Part shown: one piece after another, positions 45,246-56,731 of the stretch
Numbering within the stretch: the stretch's first letter is position 1
How the letters are laid out: every line of letters starts with the position of its first letter
Source of the DNA: Asparagopsis taxiformis
Lineage: Eukaryota; Rhodophyta; Florideophyceae; Bonnemaisoniales; Bonnemaisoniaceae
Reading direction: 5' to 3'
Assembly (NCBI GenBank): GCA_030407315.1
Contig: JALQPE010002249.1
Location: 1 to 64,000 of the forward strand
Length of the DNA: 64,000 nt
Position numbers and translations under genes: made by a program
Notes under the pieces: generated by a model
What the model was told of the DNA's origin: nothing
What the model saw: only the letters and a program-made list of their open reading frames with translations
Databases searched by the model: none

Positions 45246-47888
45246 TTGGCGCACGAAGACGAAAGAGTTGGAAATGCGCTGCTAGTCTCAGATTGGGGAT
45301 TAGGTTGAGTAGTGATGATGTGCAAAACGAACTCCTCGGCGTATATCGCGGTTGCACAGGGGTGTGACAAACAAACGCATGTATGCAGTGCAGTAATAGT
45401 GTGTACGCTTGTCTTTCCACCTCAGTTGAACAAATTTGATAGCTGTTGATATGGCGCGCACTTGCTCGCTCGCAGTTTTGTTTGTACCTTTGCGCCGTTA
45501 CAAAACATGCATGTGTCCGCTGCCTGCCTGTCAATCGCTGCAGATGGTTTTGTCTCGTGTGCGCACGACTTGGTTTGTTAGTTGGAATCTTGAGTTTGTT
45601 TGAGCTGCTTTGGTGATTGCCAGTCACGCAGTAGCAAAGCGCGCGTTAGGGTATTGATCATGCTGGGGAACGCAGGATGGAAAAGCAGACACACAGACGA
45701 ATAAATGATACATGCTTGTTTGTCTGTCTGTCTCGGGATATTATGCGGTGGTGGTGGTGGTGGTGCTGCTGCTGCTGCTCTGTTATGGTCGAATGCTATT
45801 GGTACAGCGGCAACAGTAAGCAAATGAATTGATGCACCTCGCGCAATCGCGGGCGGGCGGTATTCTTGTCGTGCACGCCGGCGGCGGAATTATTTCAGCT
45901 ACACGTGGCAAGAACGTGGAAGCATACCAAGTACATCCGGCGGCGGCGGGCGGGCGGCGGTTTTGGTGCGCCAAATTTCATCCAATTTTGTTGCATCTTT
46001 CAAGAATATTATTTGGTTGGCTGTAAATTGCAGGAGAAAAAACTGATGTGAGGCCCGTACTATACATGCTCGTACAGGCGGTGATTATAGCTCGGAAAGC
46101 GAGCGGAGTATGCGGTAGGCATTTCATGCCGCCAATTTGAACGGCAAAATATGCAAATCAAAACGAACGGCTCCTCCCCCGCACTACTAACCTCCATTTC
46201 AGCAGTGTTTAGCGTGTATCAGATTGTTCATCACAAGCGTGGAAATGTCCGCTGTACATGCCGCCCGCCGCCGTCCAAATGATCCAACCAACCATTCAAC
46301 CCATTGCGACCACTGCAACCAGCGAGCCTCGGATTCCGCCAAGGAACCAACCCAATCCTTCCGCTCGCCACAACTGCGCCTTGTTCTTAAGAACATTACT
46401 CTTCATTCGCCTGTTCTTTTCCGAACTGTGACACACCTATGAACCTACGGCGGCTCGATGCATCACCAGGGGTGTCGAGAAATCCAATCGCATGATTTCT
46501 CTTGGTGGTAGTGCTGCTCCTTCCTGCCAGCCCATTCAGCGATCCTGGAGAACTACTGGGAATGAGAACGAACGACTATTTTTATCATCCACTCAACAAA
46601 CAGCAGCCAAACATTGTAAGCAAACACTTTTGATCTTCTTCCTTTTATCCGCATGCGGAAATCAGTGCAATGCTTTCATACCCAACTACCCTGCTGCCGG
46701 CATGCATGCGCTACCTTTTCTGTTTCCAGCTAAACCTAACTAACAGATTCTACTTTTACAACATTGATCCGTGATTCAGGTGCAGCCAGCACAGCACAGC
46801 ACAGCACAGCACAGCACAGACAGTCTTCCTACCAGCTTTCTGTTGGTCGATTCAAACGCCTGCCTGACTGACTGACTGACTGACTGAATGAATGACTGAT
46901 CGCCTTGCGTTCCTACCTACTACACCTAGGCGGTTGTGACGAATGCATGATGGGCATTTGATCAAGACTACCACCGGAATGGACAGTAGTTTCGAGCCGA
47001 ATTGTATTGGAGTGAGCGAACGAACGAACGAACGAACGAACGAACAAACAAACAAACAAACAAACAAACGAAATCACCGATTTACAGAATCATTACTAAT
47101 AATAACAAGAAGCACTACTTGACCCCTTGGGTCTCTTGCTCTGGGTTTTACGGCACGCACGACGAACTATGTTTTCCTTACTGCAGGTATATAAGCAAGC
47201 ACATAGACTTGCAGGAAGGCAGACAGGCAGGCATGGATGCCATTCTACTCACCTAGTGGCTGATCTGGACGAAGAAAGGAAAGGAAACGATGAAAGATAG
47301 TTTGCCATATACAGGCTTTTCACGTTCTTTGTTCGCAATCTAGTTTACTTCCACGAACTCTGTACATTAGTATCTAGTCGCAGCCACTCTATAAACTCGG
47401 TCGTGGATATGTCTGAGCGAAATGAGTACCGACAGCACAGCACTAGCCGAATAAGACAGCTCTGCTGTCCGTACCTTTCCGTATTGATGCATTAATGTCG
47501 TCCCGTTCAGAAGACGAGTTAGTTGATGATGGAAGGTCAAGTTTACAATGGACACAACCGAAGGCGATAATTGATACATACGTCCACGTGGGCGGGTGCA
47601 TCGCGTGCACGGCAGGCCGGAATGTGACCTGAAAATAATTTTAATAAAATACAGAAATTGAGGCTTGTTGAGCATGTGATGCACGAAGGGACTGGCCGAC
47701 CGACCGGGGTCACACAAAACATAGGTGAGGGGGAGATAACGAAGACGTTACACAAGTATTAATACTAATACTATGGCGCCAATGTACTTTTAGATTGTAT
47801 CCATCGAACAGAAATAGGATATATGAAGTGGGAGCGATAAGTTAGTTCACAGTACGCTTTATGGAATACGATGTAAATGGCCGCACAT
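45246..47888. other. Intergenic region, unit D
   Basis: Equivalent to 8225-10840 in unit A with longer trinucleotide runs (GGT and GCT, 45747-45780) and a longer microsatellite block (46788-47070). No gene recognised. Confidence 0.6.
46788..47070. repeat. Microsatellite block, unit D
   Basis: The same three simple repeats, each expanded relative to unit A; the GAAC stretch is the longest of the three copies. Confidence 0.95.
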
Positions 47889-48888
47889 TTACGCAGCGGA
47901 GTACTTGGAAACTAGTAGAGGGACCATTTGAAGAATGCCCAACATGTTATTACTGCCAGTTGGTGAACCGTTGCGCAACCAATGAACGAACTGTGCAGTT
48001 GATAGTAAAGTAGCCGTCTCCTGAACTCGTTGACGGATGAACGACTGTAGGCGGTTATTTTCCCACATCGAAATGCAGAAGCAGAATACGGTTTTCAACT
48101 GACACGTACGTTTCCCATATGTTCCTGGATTGTGCACCACCAATCCATTGATCTTGTTCAAAGTGCACGTATAGCAGCCAACTTCACCTGGAGCTACTGT
48201 CAGATTTGTACACATCGCCGCCTTGTGGCCAGATGCACAACATCGTAAGCAAAGGTTGTTGAAACATGTAGTAGATTGTGTGGTGTGTCTGACTAGTCGT
48301 CCGGATGCTACAGAGCAGGGGGGACACGTGCCATTGAGGTGCTCTGCAAGGTCGCAAAGCTGACCTGGTGTGGGATGTCCATGTTGTGGCTGGCCGGCAG
48401 CACTGAGTTGCAACGCATGGTTGACAGTTACAAAGTCTGTTCCAGGCAGCACAGCAGCAGCAGCATTTGCGTCATTGTTCTGCGCCTGCAGCTGTTGTCC
48501 CTGAAGTCCATTGTTTCCCACTGTCGTCTGCAGAGTTTCATCTGCCGACACTTGCAACTCGTTTTCACGACTTTCGCCTTGAGAAAGTGCAGCGCAATGA
48601 TCACATGGCTCTATCTGGCGTACATGACACGAGCGGTTGTCCACAATGCCATCTGCAAACGAGTCGAGAAACCATCTTCGACAATCGGTTTTGGGTGTTG
48701 TACAGAGCTTAGTGGGCATGCCGAAACGTTTCATATCTTGATCGTCTTGTGGTGCTATACAGAGATTGCTCGGACGCGGTTGATGAATGATTACTGACTG
48801 TGCGGGCATGCCGTCTCTTCCTGCGCGGCCGCTCTCTTGTAGGAAGTCTATGACTGTAGCGGGTAGTCCTAGGTGAAGCACACAGCGG
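47889..48888 (-). pseudogene. Recombinase-RecQ gene remnant, unit D (3' third only)
   Basis: Only the last 330 or so codons remain, from the helicase segment just before motif VI (LHLGLPATVIDF) through the RecQ zinc-binding cysteines and the CCHC knuckle. The recombinase-like core, Walker A and DEAH are absent from this side of the junction. The interruption sits exactly at the CACTA-like terminus at 48889. Two substitutions against units A and B (an Arg to Leu and an Ala to Val) are visible. If a transposon is inserted here, the missing 5' part should lie beyond its other end. Confidence 0.9.
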
Positions 48889-48901
48889 CACTACGGTGTT
48901 G
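48889..48901 (+). repeat. Putative CACTA terminal inverted repeat, left
   Basis: CACTACGGTGTTG directly abuts the RecQ gene sequence ending GCGG. The expected 3-bp target duplication would be CGG, to be repeated after the right terminus. Confidence 0.65.
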
Positions 48902-48909
48902 AAAAGGGG

Positions 48910-49790
48910 GCCTCAGACAGTACTGCGAGACAGTGATTTTTACTGTCTGAGACAGTAAAAATCACTATGCGGCAAATGAAAATTAATGCCACACTTGGAG
49001 ACAGTGATTTGCACTGTCTGGCAGACAGTACGGAACACTGTCTGCAGACAGTAAAAAACACTGTCTCACAGTACTGTCTGAGGCAGTGAATGGAGACAGT
49101 AAAAATTAATGATTTATTCAATAGTTGGATATGATGTAATTTACTGTACTGGGCAGTGTTGGCGGATAGTGTTTTGTATTGGCCAAGGCAACATGGCCGG
49201 ATAGTGAAATACGCTGCCTGGGACAATAGATGGAACCAACACGGTGCACTGTCCTGGGCAGTACCTGGAGACAGTGATTTTCACTGTCCTGGGCAGTACC
49301 TGGAGACAGTGATTTTCACTGTCCTGGGCAGTACCTGGAGACAGTGATTTTCACTGTCCTGGGCAGTACCTGGAGACAGTGATTTTCACTGTCCTGGGCA
49401 GTACCTGGAGACAGTGATTTTCACTGTCCTGGGCAGTACCTGTAGACAGTACTTTGTGCTGCCCTGGGCAGTACCTGTAGACAGTACTTTGTGCTGCCCT
49501 GGGCAGCACCTGTAGACAGTACTTTGTGCTGCCCTGGGCAGCACCTGTAGACAGTACTTTGTGCTGCCCTGGGCAGCACCTGGAGACAGTATTTCCACTG
49601 TCCTGGGCAGCACCTGTAGACAGTATTTCGTGCTGCCCTGGGCAGCACCTGGAGACAGTATTTCGTGCTGCCCTGGGCAGCACCTGGAGACAGTATTTCG
49701 TGCTGCCCTGGGCAGCACCTGGAGACAGTATTTCGTGCTGCCCTGGGCAGCACCTGGAGACAGTAAAAGTAGTGTCCTGATATAGTAAAA
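48910..49790. repeat. Subterminal palindromic repeats and 35-bp minisatellite
   Basis: From 48910 to 49110 there are scattered, irregular GACAGTGATTTT / CACTGTC words in both orientations. From about 49252 to 49765 they are ordered into roughly 14 tandem 35-base units. The first six or so are of one type (GTACCTGGAGACAGTGATTTTCACTGTCCTGGGCA); the later ones change to a second type with GACAGTACTTTGTGCTGCC or GACAGTATTTCGTGCTGCC. Each unit of the first type contains a small inverted repeat (CACTGTC...GACAGTG). Such short repeats near the ends are the usual transposase-binding region of CACTA elements. Long open frames here are artefacts of the 35-base period. Confidence 0.88.
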
Positions 49791-51566
49791 TTCGGTGTCT
49801 GGGAGTGGTGGATGAGATGGAGCGTCACGCTGTCGTGGGCATCTTTCTGGGGTAGAGGAAGGCAGTTCTAGCGCTATGAGGATGGGGCATGGACGGTATT
49901 CATATGGGAATGGACAGAATAGTACGGCTAGGAATTTTTATTTCGTAGTGACTATGAGCTAGCGAGAGGTATACGCGGTAGGATAGGTAGCAATCTAAGA
50001 GGGTGCGATATGGGAAGCTTCACTCTGGATTTGTTTATTTGCGCAGGCTACATTGAGAATAAACAATCCCTATGTTAAAAATGCTACTACAACTAACACT
50101 ATTCCGACGAGTAAAACTAAAACTACTAGAAAAGTCTAGAAATCTATCAACTGATTGAGCTGCATGAATAAGCTAGGAAATGAAGAGAAGAAGAAAAAAT
50201 GATGTAGAGAAAGGAAACAAGTTAGTGACGTTGAATTGGAGAGGGAAATTGATGGTGATTAGGAGACTAACGTACCTTAACAAATACCATTGCATCCCAA
50301 ATTGAGATATGTACTCACAGGCAGAAAAGAAAATTAGTGGAGAAGTGGTAAGAGAGAAAGATAAATGAAAGTAGAATTGGAACACTCACCGACTGGAAAC
50401 CTGAGAAAGAGAAAACGAATAGAAAACTGGGTTAGTGGCGTGAGTTGTGGAAACGTACCATCATGGTTCATATCCGTCGGAGACAAAGCAACAACTTTGG
50501 CCTTGGGAGCCGTATTGATGATCTAAAACTTACGCTTTGGAAGCAGTTTAGATGATCTATACGGCTTCCACGGCCAGGGTTGTTGCTTTGCTTCCGACGG
50601 ATATGAAGATGGAAACAGGGATCTCCAGAATCTGTTGTTTAAGTAGCACTCTGCGGGCGGAAATGACGTGTACTCTAACAATAGAGGGATGAATTTGAAA
50701 CGGAGCGGTGCGATGGGAGGCCCAGAAAAACGATACCTAGGGTGCGAATTACGCTTTGAAGCACATGACCTGGCAGAACAGGCGCAAAATTATTGTATCT
50801 TCTACCGCCTTCTCTAGTCTATAATGACGTCATCACTACAGAAATATAGGAAAAACACTAGCATATGGGGCCTACTGGAAAGGGGGAGGCGAGGAGTAGG
50901 AAAAATGGCGCACTTTCCTGGACGAGGAGTCCGCGCTTCCAGTGATGATTTGGACGGTATATATCGATGACGTCATTGCATGCTCTGAGCACACTTGGCA
51001 GGCAGTCAAAGCGGGCCACGTGGATGTGGGCGGCTAGGAAACAGCAGTGTGGGAGAAATTTTATAATTTTCATGTTGCAAGCGAGCAGTGAATCTGCATT
51101 GCAATATATAAATTTATGCTAATTTAAGATATCACACCGAGTACGATTCAACGAGAGATTGTGCTTTCAACTTGTAAATAGGGCCGAAAATGGTAGAGTA
51201 TACGAGTAGGAAGTACGTGTATGAGAAAATCAGATTCAGTATTAGTGCCTAGAGCATCACTGCGAAATAAACGGCCGTTTTCCGGAAATGGATACATCTT
51301 GGCTGGGTTTGTGGTTAGGGGATGCGATACAAGATAGCAAAACGATGTTGAGTCCGGATGAAATAGCAATCAATGTGCATAAAGCAATGAGCATAGGGCA
51401 AAGCATTGTGGTGAACCAGTTCATTGGATCGAATGAAAGCCTGGAAAGGTTTCGTAACGGTTAAAAGTAGTAGTACTGTATTGAGATAGTAGTCATGTCA
51501 TAGAAGTTTAGAGTTGTATTCTATGCCACAAAACTGAGCGAAGAAGAAAAGAACAAAAACATCAAG
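49791..51566. other. Gene-free stretch upstream of the transposase
   Basis: No recognisable gene. It holds the foldback at 50467-50607 and AT-rich sequence, presumably including the promoter of the transposase gene. No clear promoter element could be assigned. Confidence 0.55.
50467..50607. repeat. 141-bp foldback palindrome
   Basis: Two arms of about 63 bases (TTCATATCCGTCGGAGACAA... and its complement) surround a loop of about 14 bases, with some mismatches. It may be a nested MITE-like foldback or a structural element of the transposon. Confidence 0.9.
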
Positions 51567-54500
51567 ATGGCTCCGAGACGGACTCCTATTCGAAAGAAAA
51601 CCACAAGTCGTAGGACAAAGGCGAGATTCGATTCACTCAATGTGGCCAGTCCCAGTAAACAGCTTCCTGGGAAACTGCAGGGAGAAATCCGCAGCAGTGA
51701 TGCAGCCTGCATGAACAAAGAAATCCCGAGAGGTAATGAGCTACGACGTGAGTGTACCACAGATGACCTATTGGAGTCCCCAATCCCTATGGGTGACACA
51801 ATAGAAGGTTGTATTGATGTGTACAGCAACAACGATGAAGCTGGAAGTGACATCTACGTAGCATCGAGCACGCTAATGGAATCGGAAGAAGCAACCGGAC
51901 GAGGTTCTGATTCCATTTCAACTGGAGGCCCGATAGACCGAAATGCTGGGGATGAAGCATGTGGTGATTTCAAGGCATTACTACAATGGCCTGCGATGTA
52001 TGGGGCTCTTCAGCTGAGTGGAACTCAAAGAATGACAAGAGCCCACTATGAAGGTACCCTGTTCGGAATGAATTTCCGCAGAGATCCAAGTGAGCACGTC
52101 CCGTCGGACTCTGTGATGCGACAGAAGATACTACCATTCTTGAGGAAACACTGCTATGCAAAGAGCTGTGACATCGAGTTTCCGATAGACCTTCGAAAGA
52201 GCGGAGCAAGAGCTGCACAGCATCGAGGTGCAGTAGGAACCCGTGGAACAACAGATGACAGAGACAATTGTGGAGGAATGGCGAAAGTTCGTATTGTACT
52301 CCCAAGCACATGGGCTCTGAAAGATGTCCAGACTCGACCAATCTTTAAAGCATTCCGCAGTGATGCGAACAATCGAAGCTCGGAAGGAGAAAAATCAACC
52401 GCAGAGTGCAGCATTGAAGATTCGTTCATTGCAAAGTGCAGGAGGGGTGTTTTGAGCGACCCATTCGTTCGCACAGCAGTTGTTCCCATTGACAGCGATG
52501 GGAAAAAGGGTTTGAAGCACATTTATGTACCTGATGGAACAGCAATTCGAATCCGATGTCATCCAGGAGCTCGTCAGGTTGCCGTCATCGAAAGAGCAAA
52601 AGGGTTCAGGAAGAATGACAGAGATGGTGGGAAACCGAAGAGGAGAAGAGTGGCGGTTACGTCGTTGTGGGAACTTCATGCTAGGACCATAGTTACCTAT
52701 GAGGCTCGACACGACGGTGAGCATGATGTGCATGTCGAAAAATATCTGCAGCCGCGAATGTCACATCTATTGGAATGGGAGAGGCAGCATGCTCTGCGAG
52801 CGATATCGCAATGTGTAATCGGAGCAGGAGCCAAGGGAAAAGGAACACGAGCTGGGGACGTGATAACCGTTCTATTACCAATTGGAATGGAAGAGGGTGA
52901 TATTGTTCCACACGTCGTATTGGTGAACAGGTATTTGAAAGAGCAGGTCGGAGAAGCATCCACCATGTTACTTTGCTTTTCACCGGGCGCGAGCTTTGCT
53001 GAAGCCAGAAACCCGCCCGATAGACTAGGAAGCCCCAACTATGAAGAAATTCGTGTTTCAGGGGTGTTCTCGGATGGTTTCGGAGACCACAGGTCGCAAT
53101 GGCACCCAGCGTCTCCGCGAGAAGATGCACCATGTTGGGGAAAGCTGGAGGATGGTCGAAACTACTTTGTTTACCGATTTCTCCTTTACACGGATGACTT
53201 TGAACCATTCACAAGCAGGAAGGGAAGTTTTGGTGGATGCTATATGTTACCTCTCAATCTACCGCCTCGGAAAAGGGGAAGCTACCAAGCGGTTCGAGTG
53301 ATTGGTTTGCCACCTCCGGGAGTGTCCACAAATTGTGTATTGCGATATATCGTTCAAGATATAGTGCGAGGAAGCACAGAGGGTTTCCCAACGAAAAATG
53401 CAGAGGGAGAAGATATTGTGGTATTTCTAGACCCAGTGGGGAGCATTGGAGACTATCCTGCAGTTTCACATACCCTGGATGTTCTTGGACACACATCAAA
53501 CTCTCCGTGCCACATCTGCAGTTTCCGCAAATATGACCTGAGCAGTACTGGTGGCACGAAGAATGCATACACTTCGGTAGTGAACGGGCAAACATCGACG
53601 CATGCCAGGAGCAAGTATCGGAATGCATCGACACGTAAGGATGCCACAGAAACCCAGCTTCGCACTCTCGGACTGGCTGCAGAAGAAGGGGAAGATTTAC
53701 CATTTCATGTCCTGAGCACTTCCTTGGAAGCAGTGCAGGAAGAAGTACCGAAGACGGAAAACGGAGTTTCAGTTGTCCCAGCAATTTTTGACCCGTACCG
53801 TTCCGCAGTGATAGCACCTGACCATCTATTGTCTGGACTGGCACAAGATGTACTGAACGCTTGTATTTCAGCTGCCAGCCCACGAATTCGAGAGGTAGCT
53901 GAATTGCAAATTCTGGGCGCTCTGAAGAAGTTCAGGATGGGAAGGCAGAACCGTTTATTTGGAACCAACAATCTGCTTTCCATGAACATGAGTGACATAT
54001 TCAGTGTGCTTCTGATAGCACCTATGGCATTCGAAAACGCAGCTCGAATGATGGATGGGAAAGGGGAAGGTCATCGTGAAAAATTTGATGGGGCCGTCAA
54101 ACTAGTAGTGATGTTTCAGAAGCTGGTTTCGTGTATTAGTTTCATGCCCGTATGGTGGAAAGACGGTCCACATGAAGTAGAGACGGCTGACGGAGAAGGT
54201 GGCAGGAATGAATACATTCTGGGAAGAACTGTAGACTACGTGGAGACGTTGAATGAGTATTGTCGGAAAGTGAAGGGAGCAGGAGCACATTTGGACAAGC
54301 CTAATGTTCATCGTCTTGTCGAGTTTTGTGTTCATACGCTTCCTGCCTACGGCTCTGTGAAGCACGTGCAGGAGCTTATATTCGAACGGATGCATCAGCC
54401 GCTGAAGAAAGGTGTGAGAATGTCCAATCACCAAAGCGAACAGCTTTCAGCGCTGGAATTAGTTCTTGCGGATGACTGGCAGACGAGAGTGGCCATTGTT

Positions 54501-55370
54501 TTGCGCGAAATCGGCATGGAGCCACAACATTGGTCCTCGTCCGAATGCTCTCAAATGGTCAACGTTCTTTCACAGGAGCTAGGGAGAGAAATAGATGTGG
54601 AAGACGAGGTAGTGAAAAACTGCTTCCAGGAACCGGTTCTCCAGCTTCTCTCCCAGCGTCGAGGAAAGATATTGTCGGCGGATGGTGAAATTGTGACGTG
54701 GAGAGGGCATGGAGGTATATCTATTGACGAGGTCAAGGAGTACATGAATGGAAAATGTGATATGGCAGAGGGTGCTGTAGGTGTTTTCAAACGGTTCTTT
54801 ACCGAAAGGTACGGAAGCGGAACAAGCGGGTGTGGAAAGTATGCCGAATGGGTGAGAAGAGTTTCTAGAAGCACTACGACAGAGTGGGGAAGGAAAACAG
54901 TGCAGAGGTCTGGCTCTCTAGAATCAGGAGCTATCATCCATGCTGTTTGCCCTGAACAGAGGATATGTGAGGATGGTGCAACTTCACAAGCGATTCTGTA
55001 CCCGGCGTCTCGTCTCACATCAGAGATAATGCGGGGAAGAATTAATTATGAACCGCGGTTTTTTATTGTTCTAGCGTTCTTTATCCTGAGGAACGAGAGT
55101 GCGAGAGATGAGCAAGGTACAGCTTATGGAGTTTGCCTGGGTTTGCAAAAAACTGATGAAGGAGTGTTCAAGGTCGAAGAGAGGCGACGAACAGTAATTG
55201 TGGAGATGAGTGAGGGAGTCACTGAGGTGTTTGGTATGCACTATTGCAATGGGAGTGTATGCGAATATGATGAGAACATGAGGGAGGTAAGGCACGGACC
55301 CGGACTGCTGGAGGGTGGAGAGATATATGCACTATGTAGGCGAGACGGATTTCCACCGAGGGCTGCATGA
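51567..55370 (+). CDS. Tnp2-like (CACTA superfamily) transposase
   Basis: A 1267-aa single frame with a true ATG. It shows the order of blocks seen in Tnp2/CACTA transposases. A DDFEPF...GSF...LPLNLPP segment at about 540-570 matches the family's substrate-like DGFxPF...NLPP block. SIGDYPA at about 626-632, followed by a CHIC pair at about 648-651, matches the catalytic D-x-P-A and zinc-binding CxxC block. A H-R-L-V...P-x-Y-G...E-x-M-H-x-x-L-K segment ending MSNHQ at about 914-958 matches the C-terminal conserved block. The N-terminal 150 residues are low complexity. Such enzymes cut and paste elements with CACTA ends. No stop or frameshift is visible, so the gene looks intact. The exact lineage (EnSpm, Plavaka-like or other) is uncertain. 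Confidence 0.75.
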   Translation: MAPRRTPIRKKTTSRRTKARFDSLNVASPSKQLPGKLQGEIRSSDAACMNKEIPRGNELRRECTTDDLLESPIPMGDTIEGCIDVYSNNDEAGSDIYVASSTLMESEEATGRGSDSISTGGPIDRNAGDEACGDFKALLQWPAMYGALQLSGTQRMTRAHYEGTLFGMNFRRDPSEHVPSDSVMRQKILPFLRKHCYAKSCDIEFPIDLRKSGARAAQHRGAVGTRGTTDDRDNCGGMAKVRIVLPSTWALKDVQTRPIFKAFRSDANNRSSEGEKSTAECSIEDSFIAKCRRGVLSDPFVRTAVVPIDSDGKKGLKHIYVPDGTAIRIRCHPGARQVAVIERAKGFRKNDRDGGKPKRRRVAVTSLWELHARTIVTYEARHDGEHDVHVEKYLQPRMSHLLEWERQHALRAISQCVIGAGAKGKGTRAGDVITVLLPIGMEEGDIVPHVVLVNRYLKEQVGEASTMLLCFSPGASFAEARNPPDRLGSPNYEEIRVSGVFSDGFGDHRSQWHPASPREDAPCWGKLEDGRNYFVYRFLLYTDDFEPFTSRKGSFGGCYMLPLNLPPRKRGSYQAVRVIGLPPPGVSTNCVLRYIVQDIVRGSTEGFPTKNAEGEDIVVFLDPVGSIGDYPAVSHTLDVLGHTSNSPCHICSFRKYDLSSTGGTKNAYTSVVNGQTSTHARSKYRNASTRKDATETQLRTLGLAAEEGEDLPFHVLSTSLEAVQEEVPKTENGVSVVPAIFDPYRSAVIAPDHLLSGLAQDVLNACISAASPRIREVAELQILGALKKFRMGRQNRLFGTNNLLSMNMSDIFSVLLIAPMAFENAARMMDGKGEGHREKFDGAVKLVVMFQKLVSCISFMPVWWKDGPHEVETADGEGGRNEYILGRTVDYVETLNEYCRKVKGAGAHLDKPNVHRLVEFCVHTLPAYGSVKHVQELIFERMHQPLKKGVRMSNHQSEQLSALELVLADDWQTRVAIVLREIGMEPQHWSSSECSQMVNVLSQELGREIDVEDEVVKNCFQEPVLQLLSQRRGKILSADGEIVTWRGHGGISIDEVKEYMNGKCDMAEGAVGVFKRFFTERYGSGTSGCGKYAEWVRRVSRSTTTEWGRKTVQRSGSLESGAIIHAVCPEQRICEDGATSQAILYPASRLTSEIMRGRINYEPRFFIVLAFFILRNESARDEQGTAYGVCLGLQKTDEGVFKVEERRRTVIVEMSEGVTEVFGMHYCNGSVCEYDENMREVRHGPGLLEGGEIYALCRRDGFPPRAA

Positions 55371-56731
55371 TTTTTAGGGAAGAATAAAATGAATAACCAG
55401 ATGCATCACATATGAATTGTACACTCTAGGGCGGTGGTGGATTGGTGCAAAGTAGTGGGGAGAGGATCTGAGAGGATGGAGGGAGGTATGCTTACAGCAA
55501 AGTCATCGTTACGATGACTTTGCTGTAAGAAAACGTTTCCATTACAGTGGCCAAGAATTTTTTACCGGGTAAAAAAATCGTGGCAGCTGTAATGATTTGC
55601 TTTCTTACAGCAAAGTCATCGTAACGATGACTTTGCTGTAAGGAACCGTTTCCTTGCAGTGGCCGAAGAATTTTTTACCGGGTAAAAAATCAGCAAGAAA
55701 TTTTACCGGGTAAAAAAATTGTGGCCGCTGTAATGATTTGCTTTCTTACAGCAAAGTCATCGTTACGATGACTTTGCTGTAAGAAAACGTTTCATTACAG
55801 CGGCCACAATTTTTTACCCGGTAAAGAAATCATGGCTGCTGTAATGTTTTCTTTTCTTACAGCAAAGTCATCGTAACGATGACTTTGCTGTAAGAAAACG
55901 TTTCATTACAGCAAATTCATCGATAGTTAAGGTTAAGTAACCAACTTTAGGATGTCCAGAGGACCTGCTCGTTGTAAGGAATAAGGAATATTGATCAACT
56001 GACGAAGAGGAAGCATTTTGAATCGACTAGGGTAGGAACGCAATGAGATTTGGTATGCAAGAAAACTGAATCGCAGTAGTGAATAGGTAGTTGAAATGAA
56101 TTCATATTGATGTTCTTTGGTGTATTGTCCATTGGAGCACATTGAAAACCATTTATATGATCACCGTTTAAATAGTCTATGAATCCTTTGCAGCCGAGTA
56201 CGCCAATAGGAAGAAATTCAAGCAGTGGCCTGCACGGGAACCGTTCATTTGTGAGTAGCAAAAGTTAGTGTAGAAATGAATTTTTCAGACTTGTAGGAGA
56301 GGTGGATCGTAGTAAATGTATAAAACTCACGTAGAATCGATTGATAGGAATCAATGGTACGGAAGAAGAAGCGAGGTGGAGAGTGTGGATGAAATAGGTT
56401 GTTGGAATATGAATGATAATTGACGTGGTGAGGTAAACGGGTTCGATTGCATTATATGCGCTAGAGGTACATACTATTAGGTGTAGATTGATGGAAAGGG
56501 CTAAACGCTTTGTGGAGGTATCAGGATCAGGTAGAGTCAGAGGTGCTGAGCGGGTGCAGCGTAAGGTTCATCAGGACTGAACGTAGGTAGGGAATGTCTT
56601 GTCCGGACAGTATATGAGAGGAAGCTGAGAGACGGGAAGCGCACTCGGAGGTACCACAATTGTGGATTTCATCGTCTACACAACATTTGAACAGAGAACC
56701 GATTGAACGAACTGAGATTGCAGGGATTACA
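55371..56731. other. Intergenic, with palindrome cluster
   Basis: Between the transposase and the ParB-like gene, both on the plus strand. Its first half is filled by palindromes (55491-55925). The rest (55926-56731) shows no gene or repeat that I recognise and should include the ParB-like gene promoter. Confidence 0.6.
55491..55925. repeat. Left cluster of 39-bp perfect palindromes
   Basis: Four copies of a perfect palindrome (CTTACAGCAAAGTCATCGT, one central base, then the complement) lie at 55491-55529, 55604-55642, 55745-55783 and 55856-55894, with a decayed half copy near 55905. The central base alternates T, A, T, A, which marks alternating orientation. Between them lie a second palindrome (TTTTTTACCGGGTAAAAAA) and CATTACAGYGGCC stretches, themselves arranged symmetrically. 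The same units recur on the other side of the ParB/dioxygenase locus. Confidence 0.95.

Larger units (their letters stand above)
37057..48888 (+). repeat. Tandem repeat unit D, interrupted
   Basis: Fourth copy. It follows unit B base for base, apart from scattered substitutions, up to the GCACACAGCGG at 48878-48888 (equivalent to 28783 in unit B). There it switches abruptly to CACTACGGTGTTG. The recombinase-RecQ gene is therefore cut, while the Nse3-like and ParB/dioxygenase genes are complete. The simplest reading is insertion of a CACTA-type transposon into the RecQ gene. Truncation of the array is the alternative. Confidence 0.93.

Noticed and set aside
49252..49765. Possible CRISPR-like array
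   Set aside because: The repeats are directly adjacent with no unique spacers, and the setting is eukaryotic.
49351..49828. Long open frames of repeated GQH/AAQGS-type peptides on both strands
   Set aside because: They follow the 35-base period of the minisatellite, occur in several frames at once and have no gene context.
51521..51853. 110-aa minus-strand frame over the transposase start
   Set aside because: It is antisense to the transposase N-terminus and has no domain signature.
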